Part shown: positions 1-9,164 of the stretch, in pieces | Layout of the letters: every line of letters begins with the position of its first letter | How positions within the stretch are numbered: the stretch's first letter is position 1 | NCBI RefSeq assembly: GCF_900169085.1 | Contig: NZ_LT821323.1 | Span: 1,011,790 to 1,075,789 of the forward strand | From: Chlamydia suis | Lineage (GTDB): Bacteria; Chlamydiota; Chlamydiia; Chlamydiales; Chlamydiaceae | Length of the DNA: 64,000 nt | Direction: 5' to 3' | Notes under the pieces: model-generated | Seen by the model: only the letters and a program-made list of their open reading frames with translations | Database searches by the model: none | Told to the model about the DNA's origin: nothing | Position numbers and translations under genes: made by a program

Positions 1-524
1 CTGTTTTTCAGCAGGTTGTCGAGCCTGGGGATGTGGTTGTGGACGCTACCGGTGGGAACGGAAAAGATTCTCTCTTCCTAGCCCGGTTATTGCAGGGGAG
101 GGGGCGCCTAGTAGTCTATGATATCCAGCAAGAAGCTTTGGATCGAGCGAGAAATCTCTTTGAAAAGGAGTTGTCGCCCCAAGAGCGAATGATTATTACA
201 ATGAAGCATTGTTCGCATGAGTATCTTCAAGAAGAAGGCGCCAAGCTATTTCATTATAATTTAGGGTATTTACCTTGTGGAGATAAGCAAATCACTACCT
301 GTAAAACCTCAACCATTGCTAGTCTACAAAAAGCATTACAGCTCGTTGCTCGTTCTGGAGTAGTCAGCGTTGTTTGTTACCCCGGGCATGAGGAAGGTGC
401 TAGGGAATTGCTTTGTGTAGAGCAGCTAGCTGTGAATCTGGATCCGAGCAACTGGGATGTATGTACACACTATTCCGTAAACAGGAAGAATGCCCCGAGG
501 CTCTTTCTTTTTAGGCGGCGCTGA
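1..524 (+). CDS. YtqB-like SAM-dependent methyltransferase (5' truncated by window)
   Basis: The reading frame is open from base 3 to a TGA at 522-524, so the true start lies left of the window; the GTG at base 33 is internal. The visible part has a class I SAM-binding motif I (VVDATGGNGKDS, G-x-G type). A later PGHEEG segment and a C-terminal NRKNAPRLFLFRR tail match what I remember of the YtqB/rRNA-methylase-like family. By position it corresponds to CT830 of C. trachomatis. It probably methylates an RNA or small molecule in the cytoplasm, but the substrate cannot be read from the sequence. It converges on murB with a 2-base gap. Confidence 0.8.
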   Translation, partial: VFQQVVEPGDVVVDATGGNGKDSLFLARLLQGRGRLVVYDIQQEALDRARNLFEKELSPQERMIITMKHCSHEYLQEEGAKLFHYNLGYLPCGDKQITTCKTSTIASLQKALQLVARSGVVSVVCYPGHEEGARELLCVEQLAVNLDPSNWDVCTHYSVNRKNAPRLFLFRRR

Positions 525-526
525 GC

Positions 527-1405
527 TTAGAAACGGAAGGGGATGACGCGTACTTCTTTTTGCAAAGAGATGCCTTTTTGTTTCAGAGTTTTTTGAACGA
601 TCTCAATAAGTTCCAAAATATCAGCGGCACAGGCGTTTCCCGTATTAATCATAAAATTTCCATGTTTTTGGGATATCTGTCCGCCCCCTATGGTTAAGCC
701 TTTTAACCCAGCTTGGTCGATCAGCGCTCCCGCAGACACGCCTTCTTCGGGATTGCGGAAAATGCAACCGGCGGAAGGGTATTCGTAGGGTTGTTTGAGG
801 AGGCGTTCTTTGATTAAAGCTTTTGCTCGTTTAGCTGCCTGCGGATCGCGAGTCAGCTGGAACGTTGCAGAGACTATGAAAGCAGCGGTTCCTTGAAAAG
901 GGGAGGTTCGGTAGGAAAATAGAAGTTCTTTTCTGGATAAGGAGCGTAAATTCCCCATATAATCGATGATTTCCACGCTGACAAGAGAAGAGGCTGTGTT
1001 AGCGCATGCGGTTCCAGCATTCATAAACACGGCTCCTCCAACAGTTCCTGGAATTCCTACGGCAAATTCGAGCCCTGAAAATCCTTTAGAGGAGAGTTGT
1101 TTCCCTAAAAGAGAAAAAGAAACTCCGGAAAGCACTTGAATCTGTGTAGGGGAGATAAATTTTTGTCCCTGGATATTGTTGTAGATAACCAGCCCATCGA
1201 ATCCCTGGTCATGAAAAAGACAATTGGATCCCTTTCCTATGATGATGTAAGGCAGCGGTTGGGTGTGTAGAAAGGAGAAAACGGCTAGGGCTTCTTCGAC
1301 AGAAGTTAACTCCTTAAAGTATCGTGCCGGCCCTCCAATACGAAAAGTAGAAAAGCGGCTGAGCGGAACAGATTTTCGAATCGGAAAGGGAAAGGTCGTG
1401 GTCAT
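527..1405 (-). CDS. murB: UDP-N-acetylenolpyruvoylglucosamine reductase MurB
   Basis: 292 aa. It catalyses the NADPH-dependent, FAD-bound reduction of UDP-GlcNAc-enolpyruvate to UDP-MurNAc in cytoplasmic peptidoglycan precursor synthesis. The FAD-binding region is recognisable (FRIGGPARYF near residue 22, GKGSNCLF near 57, GIPGTVGGAVFMNAGT near 117). The active-site loop reads SAGCIFRNP where many MurB proteins have a Ser (GSxFKNP), so Cys probably replaces the proton-donating Ser. Length is normal for the shorter MurB class. Chlamydiae make only a thin septal peptidoglycan ring, and MurB belongs to that pathway. It is followed (nusB side) by a 130-base gap. Confidence 0.95.
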   Translation of the reverse strand: MTTTFPFPIRKSVPLSRFSTFRIGGPARYFKELTSVEEALAVFSFLHTQPLPYIIIGKGSNCLFHDQGFDGLVIYNNIQGQKFISPTQIQVLSGVSFSLLGKQLSSKGFSGLEFAVGIPGTVGGAVFMNAGTACANTASSLVSVEIIDYMGNLRSLSRKELLFSYRTSPFQGTAAFIVSATFQLTRDPQAAKRAKALIKERLLKQPYEYPSAGCIFRNPEEGVSAGALIDQAGLKGLTIGGGQISQKHGNFMINTGNACAADILELIEIVQKTLKQKGISLQKEVRVIPFRF

Positions 1406-1535
1406 AAAGGCTCTGTAAGTCGGCTGTTAGGAGGAAGGCGATGTCGCCCAAGATAGTCGGCTGGAAACGCCACTCTTTGCCCGTTATCTTAATGTGATAG
1501 GGGGTAATACTAAAGATAAAAATAGGTTGATGGAT

Positions 1536-2042
1536 TTAACCGCACATAGATGTGGGCTCGAAGGGAGTCTCTACATCTGGAGAATGTTGATCAAAGATGG
1601 AACCTAAAACGGAAAGAATCAGAGAACTTCCTTCTGAATAACTAAATTTTTTAATAAGGCGAGTCGTTTCCGCTATCAGAACAGCTACTGGGACAGGAGA
1701 ACCTGTTTGGGGTTGCTGATACTCAAAAAGCATCATGCGAAGAATATTGCGTTCGATAATTGTCAGGTGAGAAAGGGTGGTTGTGCGAATTGTTGCGTTA
1801 AGCAAAGTATCCAGCTCCGACAGATTGGCTCGCACTGCTCTGCAAAATACCAAAGCATAGAGGACGTTTTTCTTGGAAACAGAGGCTTCGTTCATCAGTA
1901 GGCTAACCAGAGACTCCTCCCCCTCAGGATCAATTTCTAGAGCATACAATGCCTGCAAAACAATCTCGCGTAATTTTTGCTTTGGGAAAGGCCGGCTTGT
2001 GCAAATAGAAGCACAAACTCTGTCAGAAGCCATTACTGACAT
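1536..2042 (-). CDS. nusB: Transcription antitermination factor NusB
   Basis: About 168 aa. NusB is an all-helical RNA-binding protein that, with S10/NusE, binds boxA and supports rRNA antitermination. The family pattern is visible: REIVLQALYALE at the N-terminus, the central TLSHLTIIERNILRMMLFE helix, VPVAVLIAETTRLIKKF, and SSLILSVLGSIFD near the end. The ATG at 2042 is chosen because AGG lies about 7 nt upstream; the ATG at 2033 (MASDRVC) is the start I recall for the C. trachomatis orthologue, and a further upstream ATG at 2078 would add a hydrophobic leader with no obvious ribosome site. A good sigma66-type promoter lies upstream at 2143-2171. Sequence divergence from the C. trachomatis protein is noticeable (my recollection). 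Confidence 0.9.
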   Translation of the reverse strand: MSVMASDRVCASICTSRPFPKQKLREIVLQALYALEIDPEGEESLVSLLMNEASVSKKNVLYALVFCRAVRANLSELDTLLNATIRTTTLSHLTIIERNILRMMLFEYQQPQTGSPVPVAVLIAETTRLIKKFSYSEGSSLILSVLGSIFDQHSPDVETPFEPTSMCG

Positions 2043-2142
2043 GATCACACCTAAAAAAAAGAGTACAATGCTTTGCACCCTACAATGCCGAAGGCTCAGC
2101 CTTTCCTCCTTTCTTAGGGTGCTAAAATGGAAGGAAGGTCTA

Positions 2143-2171
2143 AGTATATATTAAGCAATGATTTTTGTGAA
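2143..2171 (-). promoter_or_regulatory. sigma66-type promoter for nusB
   Basis: Read on the minus strand: TTCACA (-35, bases 2171-2166), a 17-nt spacer, then TATACT (-10, bases 2148-2143). This is a near-consensus housekeeping promoter. Transcription would start about base 2136, leaving a leader of roughly 95 nt before the nusB ATG at 2042. No start-site data are available, so this is by pattern only. Confidence 0.6.
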
Positions 2172-2469
2172 AGAGCAGACCTTGTTATCTGGAGGAGGGG
2201 ATAAACCAATATAAAAATTTTATTATAGAAAGCTTGTTTAGGAAGCTATAAAGTTCTTCTAAAAGGAAAGGAAAGAAGTTTTCAGCGCAATACTTGATAA
2301 TAATCCTCATCTGTAGGTACCATGTAGCAGTCTAGAGCGGAGACATCTAGGTAACGTCTCGGATGCGAAAGATTTTTTATCCCAAAAGGAGACCCCTCCT
2401 CTTGTATTGGAGAAGGGGTTGTGGCTTTTGGACTCTCCGCTAGCGATTACTAATTTTAGCAGGGTAGAT
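2172..2469 (+). promoter_or_regulatory. infC leader with two hairpins (candidate L20/IF3 autoregulatory leader)
   Basis: This stretch before infC has no convincing gene. Two hairpins stand out: GAGAC/GTCTC at 2340-2360, and ACCCCTCCTC paired with GGAGAAGGGGT at 2392-2419, a roughly 10-bp stem with one mismatch and a 7-8 nt loop. In other bacteria the infC-rpmI-rplT operon is controlled through its leader, by L20 binding in Firmicutes and by IF3/L20 in E. coli, so a similar role here is plausible. That is inference. I could not find a clear promoter on the plus strand. Confidence 0.35.
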
Positions 2470-3030
2470 GTGGCTTTAAACCTAAAGATAAATAGGCAGA
2501 TACGAGCTCCCAAGGTGCGTGTAATAGGCTCTTCGGGTGAGCAGCTAGGCATATTGAGTATAAAAGAGGCCCTAGATTTAGCCAGGGAAGCTGATTTAGA
2601 CCTTGTTGAAGTTGCTTCAAACTCAGAGCCTCCCGTATGTAAGATCATGGACTACGGGAAGTATCGTTATGACATAACCAAGAAAGAAAAAGATAGTAAG
2701 AAAGCTCAGCATCAAGTGCGCATCAAAGAGGTTAAGTTAAAACCTAATATTGATGACAACGATTTTCTTACGAAAGTAAAGCAAGCTAGAGCCTTTATTG
2801 AAAAAGGAAATAAGGTAAAAGTTTCTTGTATGTTTCGGGGGCGAGAGTTGGCTTATCCCGAACACGGGCATAAAGTTGTTCAAAGGATGTGTCAGGGCTT
2901 AGAAGATGTGGGGTTTGTCGAGTCCGAACCTAAACTCAATGGCCGTTCTTTGATCTGTGTTATTGCTCCGGGAACACTAAAAACTAAGAAAAAACAGGAA
3001 AAAGTCCATGCCCAAGATGAAAAGCAATAA
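2470..3030 (+). CDS. infC: Translation initiation factor IF-3
   Basis: 186 aa. IF-3 binds the 30S subunit, discriminates the initiator tRNA and keeps subunits apart. The N-domain signature ([17 protein letters not shown], then [12 protein letters not shown]) and the C-domain ([30 protein letters not shown]) are complete. The GTG at 2470 is taken as start because AGGG sits 5-6 nt upstream and the encoded protein then matches family length; an in-frame TTG at 2407 has no ribosome site. The basic KTKKKQEK tail overlaps rpmI by 23 bases, which suggests coupled translation in the infC-rpmI-rplT-pheS unit. Confidence 0.95.
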   Translation: MALNLKINRQIRAPKVRVIGSSGEQLGILSIKEALDLAREADLDLVEVASNSEPPVCKIMDYGKYRYDITKKEKDSKKAQHQVRIKEVKLKPNIDDNDFLTKVKQARAFIEKGNKVKVSCMFRGRELAYPEHGHKVVQRMCQGLEDVGFVESEPKLNGRSLICVIAPGTLKTKKKQEKVHAQDEKQ

Positions 3031-3202
3031 GTCCGTTGCGGCGCGTTTCAAGTTGACTGGTTCTGGTCAGTTAAAAAGAACTCGTCCAGGGAAAAGACAC
3101 AAATTATCAAAAAGATCTTCGCAACAGAAACGCAACCTGTCTAAGCAGCCTTTAGTGGATCAAGGTCAGGTGGGCATGTATAAGCGAATGATGCTCGTTT
3201 AA
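3008..3202 (+). CDS. rpmI: 50S ribosomal protein L35
   Basis: 64 aa, very basic. The N-terminal [20 protein letters not shown] motif is diagnostic of bL35, and [14 protein letters not shown] follows as in the family. The ATG lies inside the end of infC (23-base overlap, different frame), and rplT follows after 18 bases, giving the conserved infC-rpmI-rplT order. It is a small protein of the large ribosomal subunit. Nothing is missing. Confidence 0.97.
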   Translation: MPKMKSNKSVAARFKLTGSGQLKRTRPGKRHKLSKRSSQQKRNLSKQPLVDQGQVGMYKRMMLV

Positions 3203-3220
3203 AGGTAGAGGGTTTTAGAT

Positions 3221-3592
3221 ATGGTAAGAGCAACTGGTTCAGTAGCTTCTAGAGCACGTCGTAAACGTGTTTTAAAACAAGCAAAAGGATTTTGGGGAGA
3301 TAGAAAGGGGCATTTCCGTCAGAGCCGGTCTTCCGTTATGCGAGCTATGGCTTTCAACTACATGCATCGGAAAGATCGTAAAGGCGATTTTCGTCGTCTT
3401 TGGATTGCTCGTTTGAATGTGGCTTCTCGAATTCATGGTCTGTCCTATAGCCGTTTAATTAACGGACTCAAGCAAGCCGGTATCAATTTGAATAGAAAGA
3501 TGTTATCTGAGATGGCTATTGGTGACCCTCAAGGGTTTGCTGTAATAGCTGCTCAAGCTAAACTCGCTTTGGAAGCCGCAGTTCAGGGATAG
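3221..3592 (+). CDS. rplT: 50S ribosomal protein L20
   Basis: 123 aa. bL20 binds 23S rRNA early in 50S assembly and is the usual autogenous repressor of this operon in other bacteria. The family pattern is complete: an N-terminal long basic helix (RARRKRVLKQAKGFWGDRKG), RDRKGDFRRLWIARLNVASR-like core, and a C-terminal globular domain with GLKQAGINLNRKMLSE. It starts 18 bases after rpmI and ends 6 bases before pheS. A leader upstream of infC may be its regulatory target. Confidence 0.97.
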   Translation: MVRATGSVASRARRKRVLKQAKGFWGDRKGHFRQSRSSVMRAMAFNYMHRKDRKGDFRRLWIARLNVASRIHGLSYSRLINGLKQAGINLNRKMLSEMAIGDPQGFAVIAAQAKLALEAAVQG

Positions 3593-3598
3593 AGTTTT

Positions 3599-4624
3599 AT
3601 GGTCATTCAAGGGGAACTAGAGGCTGTTAAGCTACAGTTTAGTCACGACTTAAGCCTCGTACATTCTTCTAAAGATCTTTTTGATTTGAAAGTAAAGTTC
3701 CTTGGAAAGAAAGGAATTCTTCGCGGTTTTGCAGATCATCTGAGACAGTGTCCTGTGGAGCAAAAAGCAGCTGTTGGCGCCTCTATCAATGCTTGTAAGG
3801 AGTTTATTGAGGAGGGGTTACTTGAAAAAAGTCGGGTGATTTTAGCTAAAGAAGAAGCTGAAGAGTTCCTTAAGGAGAAGGTGGATATTAGTTTGCCGGG
3901 AGAGGAGATCCCTCTCGGCGGTAGGCATATCATTAAGAAAGTGCTTGATGATGTGGTAGATATCTTTGTTCGTTTTGGGTTTTGTGTCCGAGAGGCTCCG
4001 AATATTGAAAGCGAAAAGAACAACTTCTCCCTTCTCAATTTCGAGGAAGATCATCCTGCTCGACAAATGCAGGATACGTTTTATTTGGACCCAGTCACTG
4101 TCTTGCGAACGCACACATCGAACGTGCAGTCTCGGGAGTTAGCGAGAAATAAACCTCCTTTAAAGGTTGTGGCACCAGGGGAATGTTTCCGTAACGAAGA
4201 CATTTCTGCGCGTTCTCATGTGATCTTCCACCAAGTGGAAGCTTTTTGTGTGGATAGGGAGTGTTCTTTTTCAGACTTGACAGCGATGTTGTCGGAGTTT
4301 TACCATATTTTCTTTGAACGTAAGGTGGAATTGCGGTACAGACATAGCTATTTCCCTTTCGTAGAGCCAGGGATCGAGGTGGATATTTCTTGCGAATGCC
4401 ATGGAGCCGGGTGTTCTTTATGTAAACATTCTGGATGGCTAGAAGTTGCAGGAGCCGGGATGATTCATCCGAATGTCCTACGCAAGGCAAATATTGATCC
4501 AGAGGAATACTCTGGATATGCTTTAGGGATGGGTATAGAGCGTCTTGCGATGCTTAAGTACGGCATTTCTGATATTCGGTTGTTTAGCGAAAACGATTTA
4601 CGGTTTTTGCGACAATTTTCTTAA
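3599..4624 (+). CDS. pheS: Phenylalanyl-tRNA synthetase alpha chain
   Basis: 341 aa. It is the catalytic alpha subunit of the alpha2-beta2 class II PheRS that charges tRNA-Phe. The N-terminal coiled-coil part (residues about 1-90) precedes the class II core: motif 2 is near [19 protein letters not shown], and motif 3 is the terminal [18 protein letters not shown]. It is the last protein gene of the infC-rpmI-rplT-pheS string. Its TAA stop (4622-4624) directly abuts the tRNA-Ser gene, so the tRNA is probably co-transcribed. pheT is not adjacent. Confidence 0.96.
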   Translation: MVIQGELEAVKLQFSHDLSLVHSSKDLFDLKVKFLGKKGILRGFADHLRQCPVEQKAAVGASINACKEFIEEGLLEKSRVILAKEEAEEFLKEKVDISLPGEEIPLGGRHIIKKVLDDVVDIFVRFGFCVREAPNIESEKNNFSLLNFEEDHPARQMQDTFYLDPVTVLRTHTSNVQSRELARNKPPLKVVAPGECFRNEDISARSHVIFHQVEAFCVDRECSFSDLTAMLSEFYHIFFERKVELRYRHSYFPFVEPGIEVDISCECHGAGCSLCKHSGWLEVAGAGMIHPNVLRKANIDPEEYSGYALGMGIERLAMLKYGISDIRLFSENDLRFLRQFS

Positions 4625-4709
4625 GGAAGAATGGCAGAGCGGTTTAATGCACCTGTCTTGAAAACAGGAGACCTGAAAGGGTCCGGGGGTTCGAATCCCT
4701 CTTCTTCCG
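4625..4709 (+). tRNA. tRNA-Ser(UGA)
   Basis: The acceptor arms GGAAGAA and TTCTTCC (4702-4708) pair perfectly with discriminator G at 4709. The anticodon loop CTTGAAA carries TGA. A long variable arm and the GGTTCGAATCC T-arm confirm a class II tRNA-Ser. CCA is not encoded. It begins the base after the pheS stop codon and is followed by a strong terminator. Confidence 0.95.
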
Positions 4710-4723
4710 CTTTCTTTTAAGAG

Positions 4724-4771
4724 ACTTTTTGGAGTAAGGAGCATGACTTTTATTCCAAAAAGTTTTTTTTT
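4724..4771 (+). terminator. Intrinsic terminator after pheS-tRNA-Ser
   Basis: A 14-bp stem (ACTTTTTGGAGTAA at 4724-4737 with TTATTCCAAAAAGT at 4750-4763, one G-U pair) is followed immediately by a run of T residues. It closes the infC-rpmI-rplT-pheS-tRNA unit. The AT-rich stretch from there to 4918 holds no gene and probably the promoter of the next one. Confidence 0.85.
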
Positions 4772-4927
4772 CTATTTGTTTTGCTGTAAATAAAATGCGT
4801 TTTTATTTTTTATTGATCGTTTTGTTTTATCAATAAATTCTTTGAAAGATAATTTATTTATAAAATAAACTAGGGGGCAATCTTAGAATAATAAAAAGAC
4901 TGTTTTTCACTAGCTCTCGGGGGAGGC

Positions 4928-6904
4928 ATGGAAAAAACTCGTAAGTTTGAAAAAGCTTTGAAAAATTTAGAGCTGCTAAAAAAATTTTCTTACGACTATT
5001 CCAGTGGAAGTGCAGAGACTTCTTCTTCTAACAAGGCTCTCTCAGAGATGAAGGATGCCCTGCATTATATAGATCACTATTTTAAGCAAGCGGGAACATT
5101 CCCTCAAAAAGATATAGATAAAGCCATTAAAGAAACGGACTTTCTTATTGCAGGAGTGCAGGATGTCTTTTCTTTTTTGGAAGATCGTAAAGAAGAGGTC
5201 TATCGTTCTTTATCCAAAGATTATCTTCATCTCAACCATACTTATGATGAAGCTCGCGAACATCTGAGTCATAAAGCCATCGAGCAACAAGAGAGCCCAG
5301 TTCTTTCTGCAGAGGCTGGGCAGGAACAAGAGGAGTTTTTAAATAATCTTGTCGAAGTGAAAAAGGATCGTTCTTACGAGCTTTTTTACATGGCGAATGA
5401 AAATAACAAACGCTTTTATTCAGATGCTTTAGCGCAAATCATTTACAAGCAAGGGAAGATTCATGAGTCTATGCATGAAAATGATCCCTTAACTAAAACA
5501 ATCGTATGGAATAGTGATGAGGTAACAAAATTAGCTTCTTCTTTGGTGTATACAAACGATATGCCTATTCGTTTGTTTTATCAGAAAGCTCTCACGAATA
5601 TGGGGGCAGAGCTCACGGTTCATGTGCATAATGCCCTGATGGCATTGTTTTTGGCTCGTTATGAGGCTACGGCGGTCAGCCACCAGCCTAAAAAAGAAAA
5701 TATTAGCTACTTTAACGATTTTCTATATTTTTTAAGAAAAGCTACAGCTTTTCTTAAGGAAAAGGATCTTCTTGATTTACAAGACAAACAAGCGCAGTCT
5801 CTTGTCTCTTTGTTGAGCGCTAAGTTGTACGATCATAGAGTGAGTTTTGAAGAAGCAATTAATTACATTGTCTTAAATATTTCATCGAAGCTTCTTCAAG
5901 AAGACGGGAAAAAGCCTTTATCCGCAGGACAATATGTCTCTGAAATTTATGACGAGCTGCATAGATTATTCTCCAAGTACCCTAGTGGTCCGCTATTCAA
6001 GGCCATAGATAGAATGCTTGATCCCTACCTTAAGGAGTTTGATCCGATTCTTTTGGGCATTCTTCCTTGCCTTGAAGGGACAATGAGGCAAGGAGATAAG
6101 GAAATAAAAATGATTCGTACGCCAAGCCCTGTATCTCAAAGCTCTATTTTGTACGCGAACTGTAATGGAGAGTTTTTACATTTTTTGGATGCTAAAACGC
6201 GCCAAGGGGATAAGATTTTAGTTGTAAACATCCAAAATCGCTTGTCTCGTAAAGATCGTGCAAGAAGTCGTATTATCGAAGAGGCTCTACAAAATTATCC
6301 TTCTGTGTATACATGCGCATTCCCAGAGCCTGAAGATCTGTTATATGGATTAGAAAAAGTTCATGGGGAGTTAGAAACTTTTGCAGATTTCTTTTCTTTA
6401 GTACAACAAGAGTTTCTTAAGCCGAAGTCACAGGGGTTTTGTGTTCTTCCAGAAGAAACCAAACAGAGTATGACTCTTTTTTTAGAAAGCATTGTTCCAT
6501 CTTTGAAAGATATATTTTTTTCAAAAAAGAAAATTCTATTCAAAAATGACAAAATTTTGCTTTTGCATCTTATCTATTACTTTATCGTTTTTAATTTGAT
6601 TGAACAGCTGGACTCGAACACGTTGATGGTGATGTCTAAGGACGGTTTAGATTATGCCTCTGTTTTTGTTGCTGGTTTTGCATTTTTTGAAGACCGGGGA
6701 AGTTGGGACGAGAATAGCCTGAAACTGATGGTAGCAAAAATATTAGCTCCAACATTAGTAGCCAGAGATAGACTCGTATTTGCTCCACATATAGAACTCT
6801 TCAGTAAGTTTTTGAACTGTTTAAGAAAGAATCGGCATAATTTGAAAGCTCTCCGAGCATTCTTTTCTTATGACTTAGAACAGTGGAAATTTTCTGGTAT
6901 TTAA
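4928..6904 (+). CDS. Conserved chlamydial hypothetical protein (CT837 type)
   Basis: 658 aa, no recognised family. The ATG is preceded by a strong GGGGGAGG ribosome site. There is no signal peptide and no clear membrane segment. The N-terminal about 150 residues are rich in Lys/Glu and likely helical (AREHLSHKAIEQQESP region), and the rest looks like a mixed helical globular protein with scattered hydrophobic helices (LFLESIVPSL, LLLHLIYYFIVFNLIEQL near residue 545). By order it is the CT837 counterpart. It converges on the permease gene with a 4-base overlap. A soluble cytoplasmic or secreted role is equally possible from the sequence. Confidence 0.85.
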   Translation: MEKTRKFEKALKNLELLKKFSYDYSSGSAETSSSNKALSEMKDALHYIDHYFKQAGTFPQKDIDKAIKETDFLIAGVQDVFSFLEDRKEEVYRSLSKDYLHLNHTYDEAREHLSHKAIEQQESPVLSAEAGQEQEEFLNNLVEVKKDRSYELFYMANENNKRFYSDALAQIIYKQGKIHESMHENDPLTKTIVWNSDEVTKLASSLVYTNDMPIRLFYQKALTNMGAELTVHVHNALMALFLARYEATAVSHQPKKENISYFNDFLYFLRKATAFLKEKDLLDLQDKQAQSLVSLLSAKLYDHRVSFEEAINYIVLNISSKLLQEDGKKPLSAGQYVSEIYDELHRLFSKYPSGPLFKAIDRMLDPYLKEFDPILLGILPCLEGTMRQGDKEIKMIRTPSPVSQSSILYANCNGEFLHFLDAKTRQGDKILVVNIQNRLSRKDRARSRIIEEALQNYPSVYTCAFPEPEDLLYGLEKVHGELETFADFFSLVQQEFLKPKSQGFCVLPEETKQSMTLFLESIVPSLKDIFFSKKKILFKNDKILLLHLIYYFIVFNLIEQLDSNTLMVMSKDGLDYASVFVAGFAFFEDRGSWDENSLKLMVAKILAPTLVARDRLVFAPHIELFSKFLNCLRKNRHNLKALRAFFSYDLEQWKFSGI

Positions 6905-8001
6905 GCGAGCCTCCGGTACGCATAAAGAGTGACTAAAAGCATAACTCCTGCAGGGATAAACATAACTTGAAGAGGCGGTAACACGCTATTATTGGCAAGA
7001 ACCATTCCAGCTTTTAGAAAGACGAAAAAAATATTGATCGTCCCCAAGGGAACTAAGTAGGCCCAGGTAACCTTGGGAAGCCGATGAAAGCGTAAGCAGA
7101 GGTAAGCGGATAGTATTACAGCTGCTATGCAAAGCAAGGGAGAGATTACCATATAGTAAAACAGCGTAAGCAAAGATAGAATGCGTTGTGGAACTGTTGT
7201 TAAAAGCCCAAATTTAGCTGCATGCCAAGGAATGGCTTGTAAGAAAGCAGAGAAGCTGCAGTCCCTTCCTGTTATGAAAATTTTGGAAAAAGGGTTGTCG
7301 TAATAGCTAAACTCTAATTCTGGGAACTCCTTCATATCAAAAAATTGAGTCAACGATACTTCATGATTTTCGTTTTCGGAAAAATAAGAGACCTCAAGCC
7401 CAATAGGCAGAGATGGGGTGGTAAAAGCCAGTTTTTTGATGGCATAAATTGTTTTGGGGCCCTTAATCCAAAAAACATTATCTAGAGTTGCAGCTTTACG
7501 ATTAATAGAAGAAAAGATCAGAACTGTCTGATCTTTCAGATAGAGCGCAGGAATTTTTTCTTGGGCTTTTTCCAAGGTCCCTTTGTCCATATGCTCTTTG
7601 GTAACCGAAATTTTTTCGCAAATAGGATGGAGCCATTGGAAATTTGCATAAAGGAGAAGAGTAATTATAGCCCCAGAGGTAATTAAAGGGCGGACTAACG
7701 TTTTCAGCCCAAGCCCTGAGGCTTGTAATAAAAGAACTTCTCGTTTGCTTTGCATGGAAAACAGAGTGATTGTAGTAGCAATCGCTACAAGTTGTGGGAG
7801 AATAAACTCGGCTTTCAAAGAGATTTGGGAGAGATAGTAAAGCAAGGAAAGTTGTAAAGGGGCTCCGGCAATAGCGGTCTTTCCTTCGCGGAAAGCATGC
7901 AGCGAATGGTGGATAGATGCATAAAAGATAACCGCCAAGAAAAATAAAGAGGAAAGAGAGCCCCAAAAGCGAAAAAGAAGATAGCGTTTCCAGATAGCCA
8001 T
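6901..8001 (-). CDS. lptG: LptF/LptG-family (YjgP/YjgQ) permease, second of pair
   Basis: 366 aa inner-membrane protein of the YjgP/YjgQ family. Together with its neighbour and LptB it should form the ABC exporter that extracts lipooligosaccharide from the inner membrane and feeds the Lpt bridge. The family topology is visible: three N-terminal membrane segments (about residues 10-30, 55-75, 100-120), a large periplasmic beta-jellyroll-like domain (about 130-265), and three C-terminal segments (about 270-360). The start lies 2 bases after the stop of the upstream paralogue, so both are co-transcribed. Assignment as LptG rather than LptF rests on order only. Confidence 0.8.
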   Translation of the reverse strand: MAIWKRYLLFRFWGSLSSLFFLAVIFYASIHHSLHAFREGKTAIAGAPLQLSLLYYLSQISLKAEFILPQLVAIATTITLFSMQSKREVLLLQASGLGLKTLVRPLITSGAIITLLLYANFQWLHPICEKISVTKEHMDKGTLEKAQEKIPALYLKDQTVLIFSSINRKAATLDNVFWIKGPKTIYAIKKLAFTTPSLPIGLEVSYFSENENHEVSLTQFFDMKEFPELEFSYYDNPFSKIFITGRDCSFSAFLQAIPWHAAKFGLLTTVPQRILSLLTLFYYMVISPLLCIAAVILSAYLCLRFHRLPKVTWAYLVPLGTINIFFVFLKAGMVLANNSVLPPLQVMFIPAGVMLLVTLYAYRRLA

Positions 8002-8003
8002 AT

Positions 8004-9068
8004 CTAAGCATGTCCTTGATTTTCTTTATAGATTCGCCAAGAAAAAATCAGCCACGAGAGTATCTGAGGAAAAAGGAAAAGCATTATGGCTGAAATAGGG
8101 TGGGAAGTATTTTTCCCAACGATAAGAAAGACAAGATTGAGTATGGGAAATAGCGCGTAGATGAGAATGGGTTTGTGAAAACGAGGCTTGTAAGTTCCCA
8201 TGGCTAATCCGGCAAAAGTCATAGTGCTGCATAATAATCCTATGGCAATCCGGCGGAGTATTTCTGCAAGATGCAAGCGAAAGTCTTGGATTAATTGCTT
8301 CCAAGGCAAATAATCTACGCGAGCTTTCATGTAAGATTTTCCAGCAAATAACGTAGCTGTAACTTTGGGGATGAGAAGCTCATCTAAAGTTTCCAGATAG
8401 AACTCATTGGGATTAGATGTGCGAGCTTCTGAAAAGAGAGGGACTTTAGAAATCACTAAAACGTTTTTTGCTTGGACAGAATCTTTGTTCACATCTGGGA
8501 TAATGGTTTCAACGAATCCTATGTTGGATATCTCCTGGTTATGTTTTAAGGCAATAATTACATTATCAAATTTGCTTTTCCCGCAGTGATCTATCGCAAT
8601 GAAAATGCGATCATTTTCTTTTTTTTGCAGAGTTTGTAGTAAAAGAGCGGGGGATGTCATAGCGATATTCGCAATTTCTTTCCCCGTTTGAAAACGGCAG
8701 ATAGAAGCGAGTTCTGAGCATGTATAGAAATTGATACAACACAGAATCCCAGAGGCTATTAAAACGGGGAAAATAATAATTCCCTGAGAAGCTCCCGAAG
8801 CTTTTAAAAAGGTAATTTGGTTATTGTCGGAAAGTTTGCGAAATAAAGTGAACGCCGAAATAAAGCACGAAGCAGGGAGGATAAATGGCAGCAGATAAGG
8901 AATCTGGTAAGCGGTGACTTTAAAGACGGTAGCATAGGGCACATCCTTAGCAATATAGCTAACGATTTCTTGTAAGGAGCTAATAATAGAAATGCAGATT
9001 AGGCTAAGCGTACAGAAGGTGGTTGTTTTTAAATAACGGAAAATGAGAACTTTCCATAGAATAGGCAT
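8004..9068 (-). CDS. lptF: LptF/LptG-family (YjgP/YjgQ) permease, first of pair
   Basis: 354 aa. Topology is the same as that of its neighbour: N-terminal membrane segments (LWKVLIFRYLKTTTFCTLSL; YLLPFILPASCFISAFTLF, the family's typical segment preceding a RKLSDNNQI turn), a periplasmic domain in the middle, and a C-terminal LRRIAIGLLCSTMTFAGLAMG-type bundle. It is proposed to pair with the next gene in LPS transport. The two genes form a minus-strand pair divergent from tilS. E. coli has lptF before lptG, the same order as here, which is the basis for the symbol. Confidence 0.8.
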   Translation of the reverse strand: MPILWKVLIFRYLKTTTFCTLSLICISIISSLQEIVSYIAKDVPYATVFKVTAYQIPYLLPFILPASCFISAFTLFRKLSDNNQITFLKASGASQGIIIFPVLIASGILCCINFYTCSELASICRFQTGKEIANIAMTSPALLLQTLQKKENDRIFIAIDHCGKSKFDNVIIALKHNQEISNIGFVETIIPDVNKDSVQAKNVLVISKVPLFSEARTSNPNEFYLETLDELLIPKVTATLFAGKSYMKARVDYLPWKQLIQDFRLHLAEILRRIAIGLLCSTMTFAGLAMGTYKPRFHKPILIYALFPILNLVFLIVGKNTSHPISAIMLFLFPQILSWLIFSWRIYKENQGHA

Positions 9069-9164
9069 GGCAATTTCGCAACAAAAATCAGTTAAACGTT
9101 TTAGTTAATAAAACTATGAGCATAGAACAATCTTGTAAATCTGTGGATAGTTAAGAACGATGTT

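Noticed and set aside
2407..2469. TTG start adding 21 residues to IF-3
   Set aside because: No ribosome site; the added residues do not match IF-3, and GTG at 2470 has AGGG upstream.
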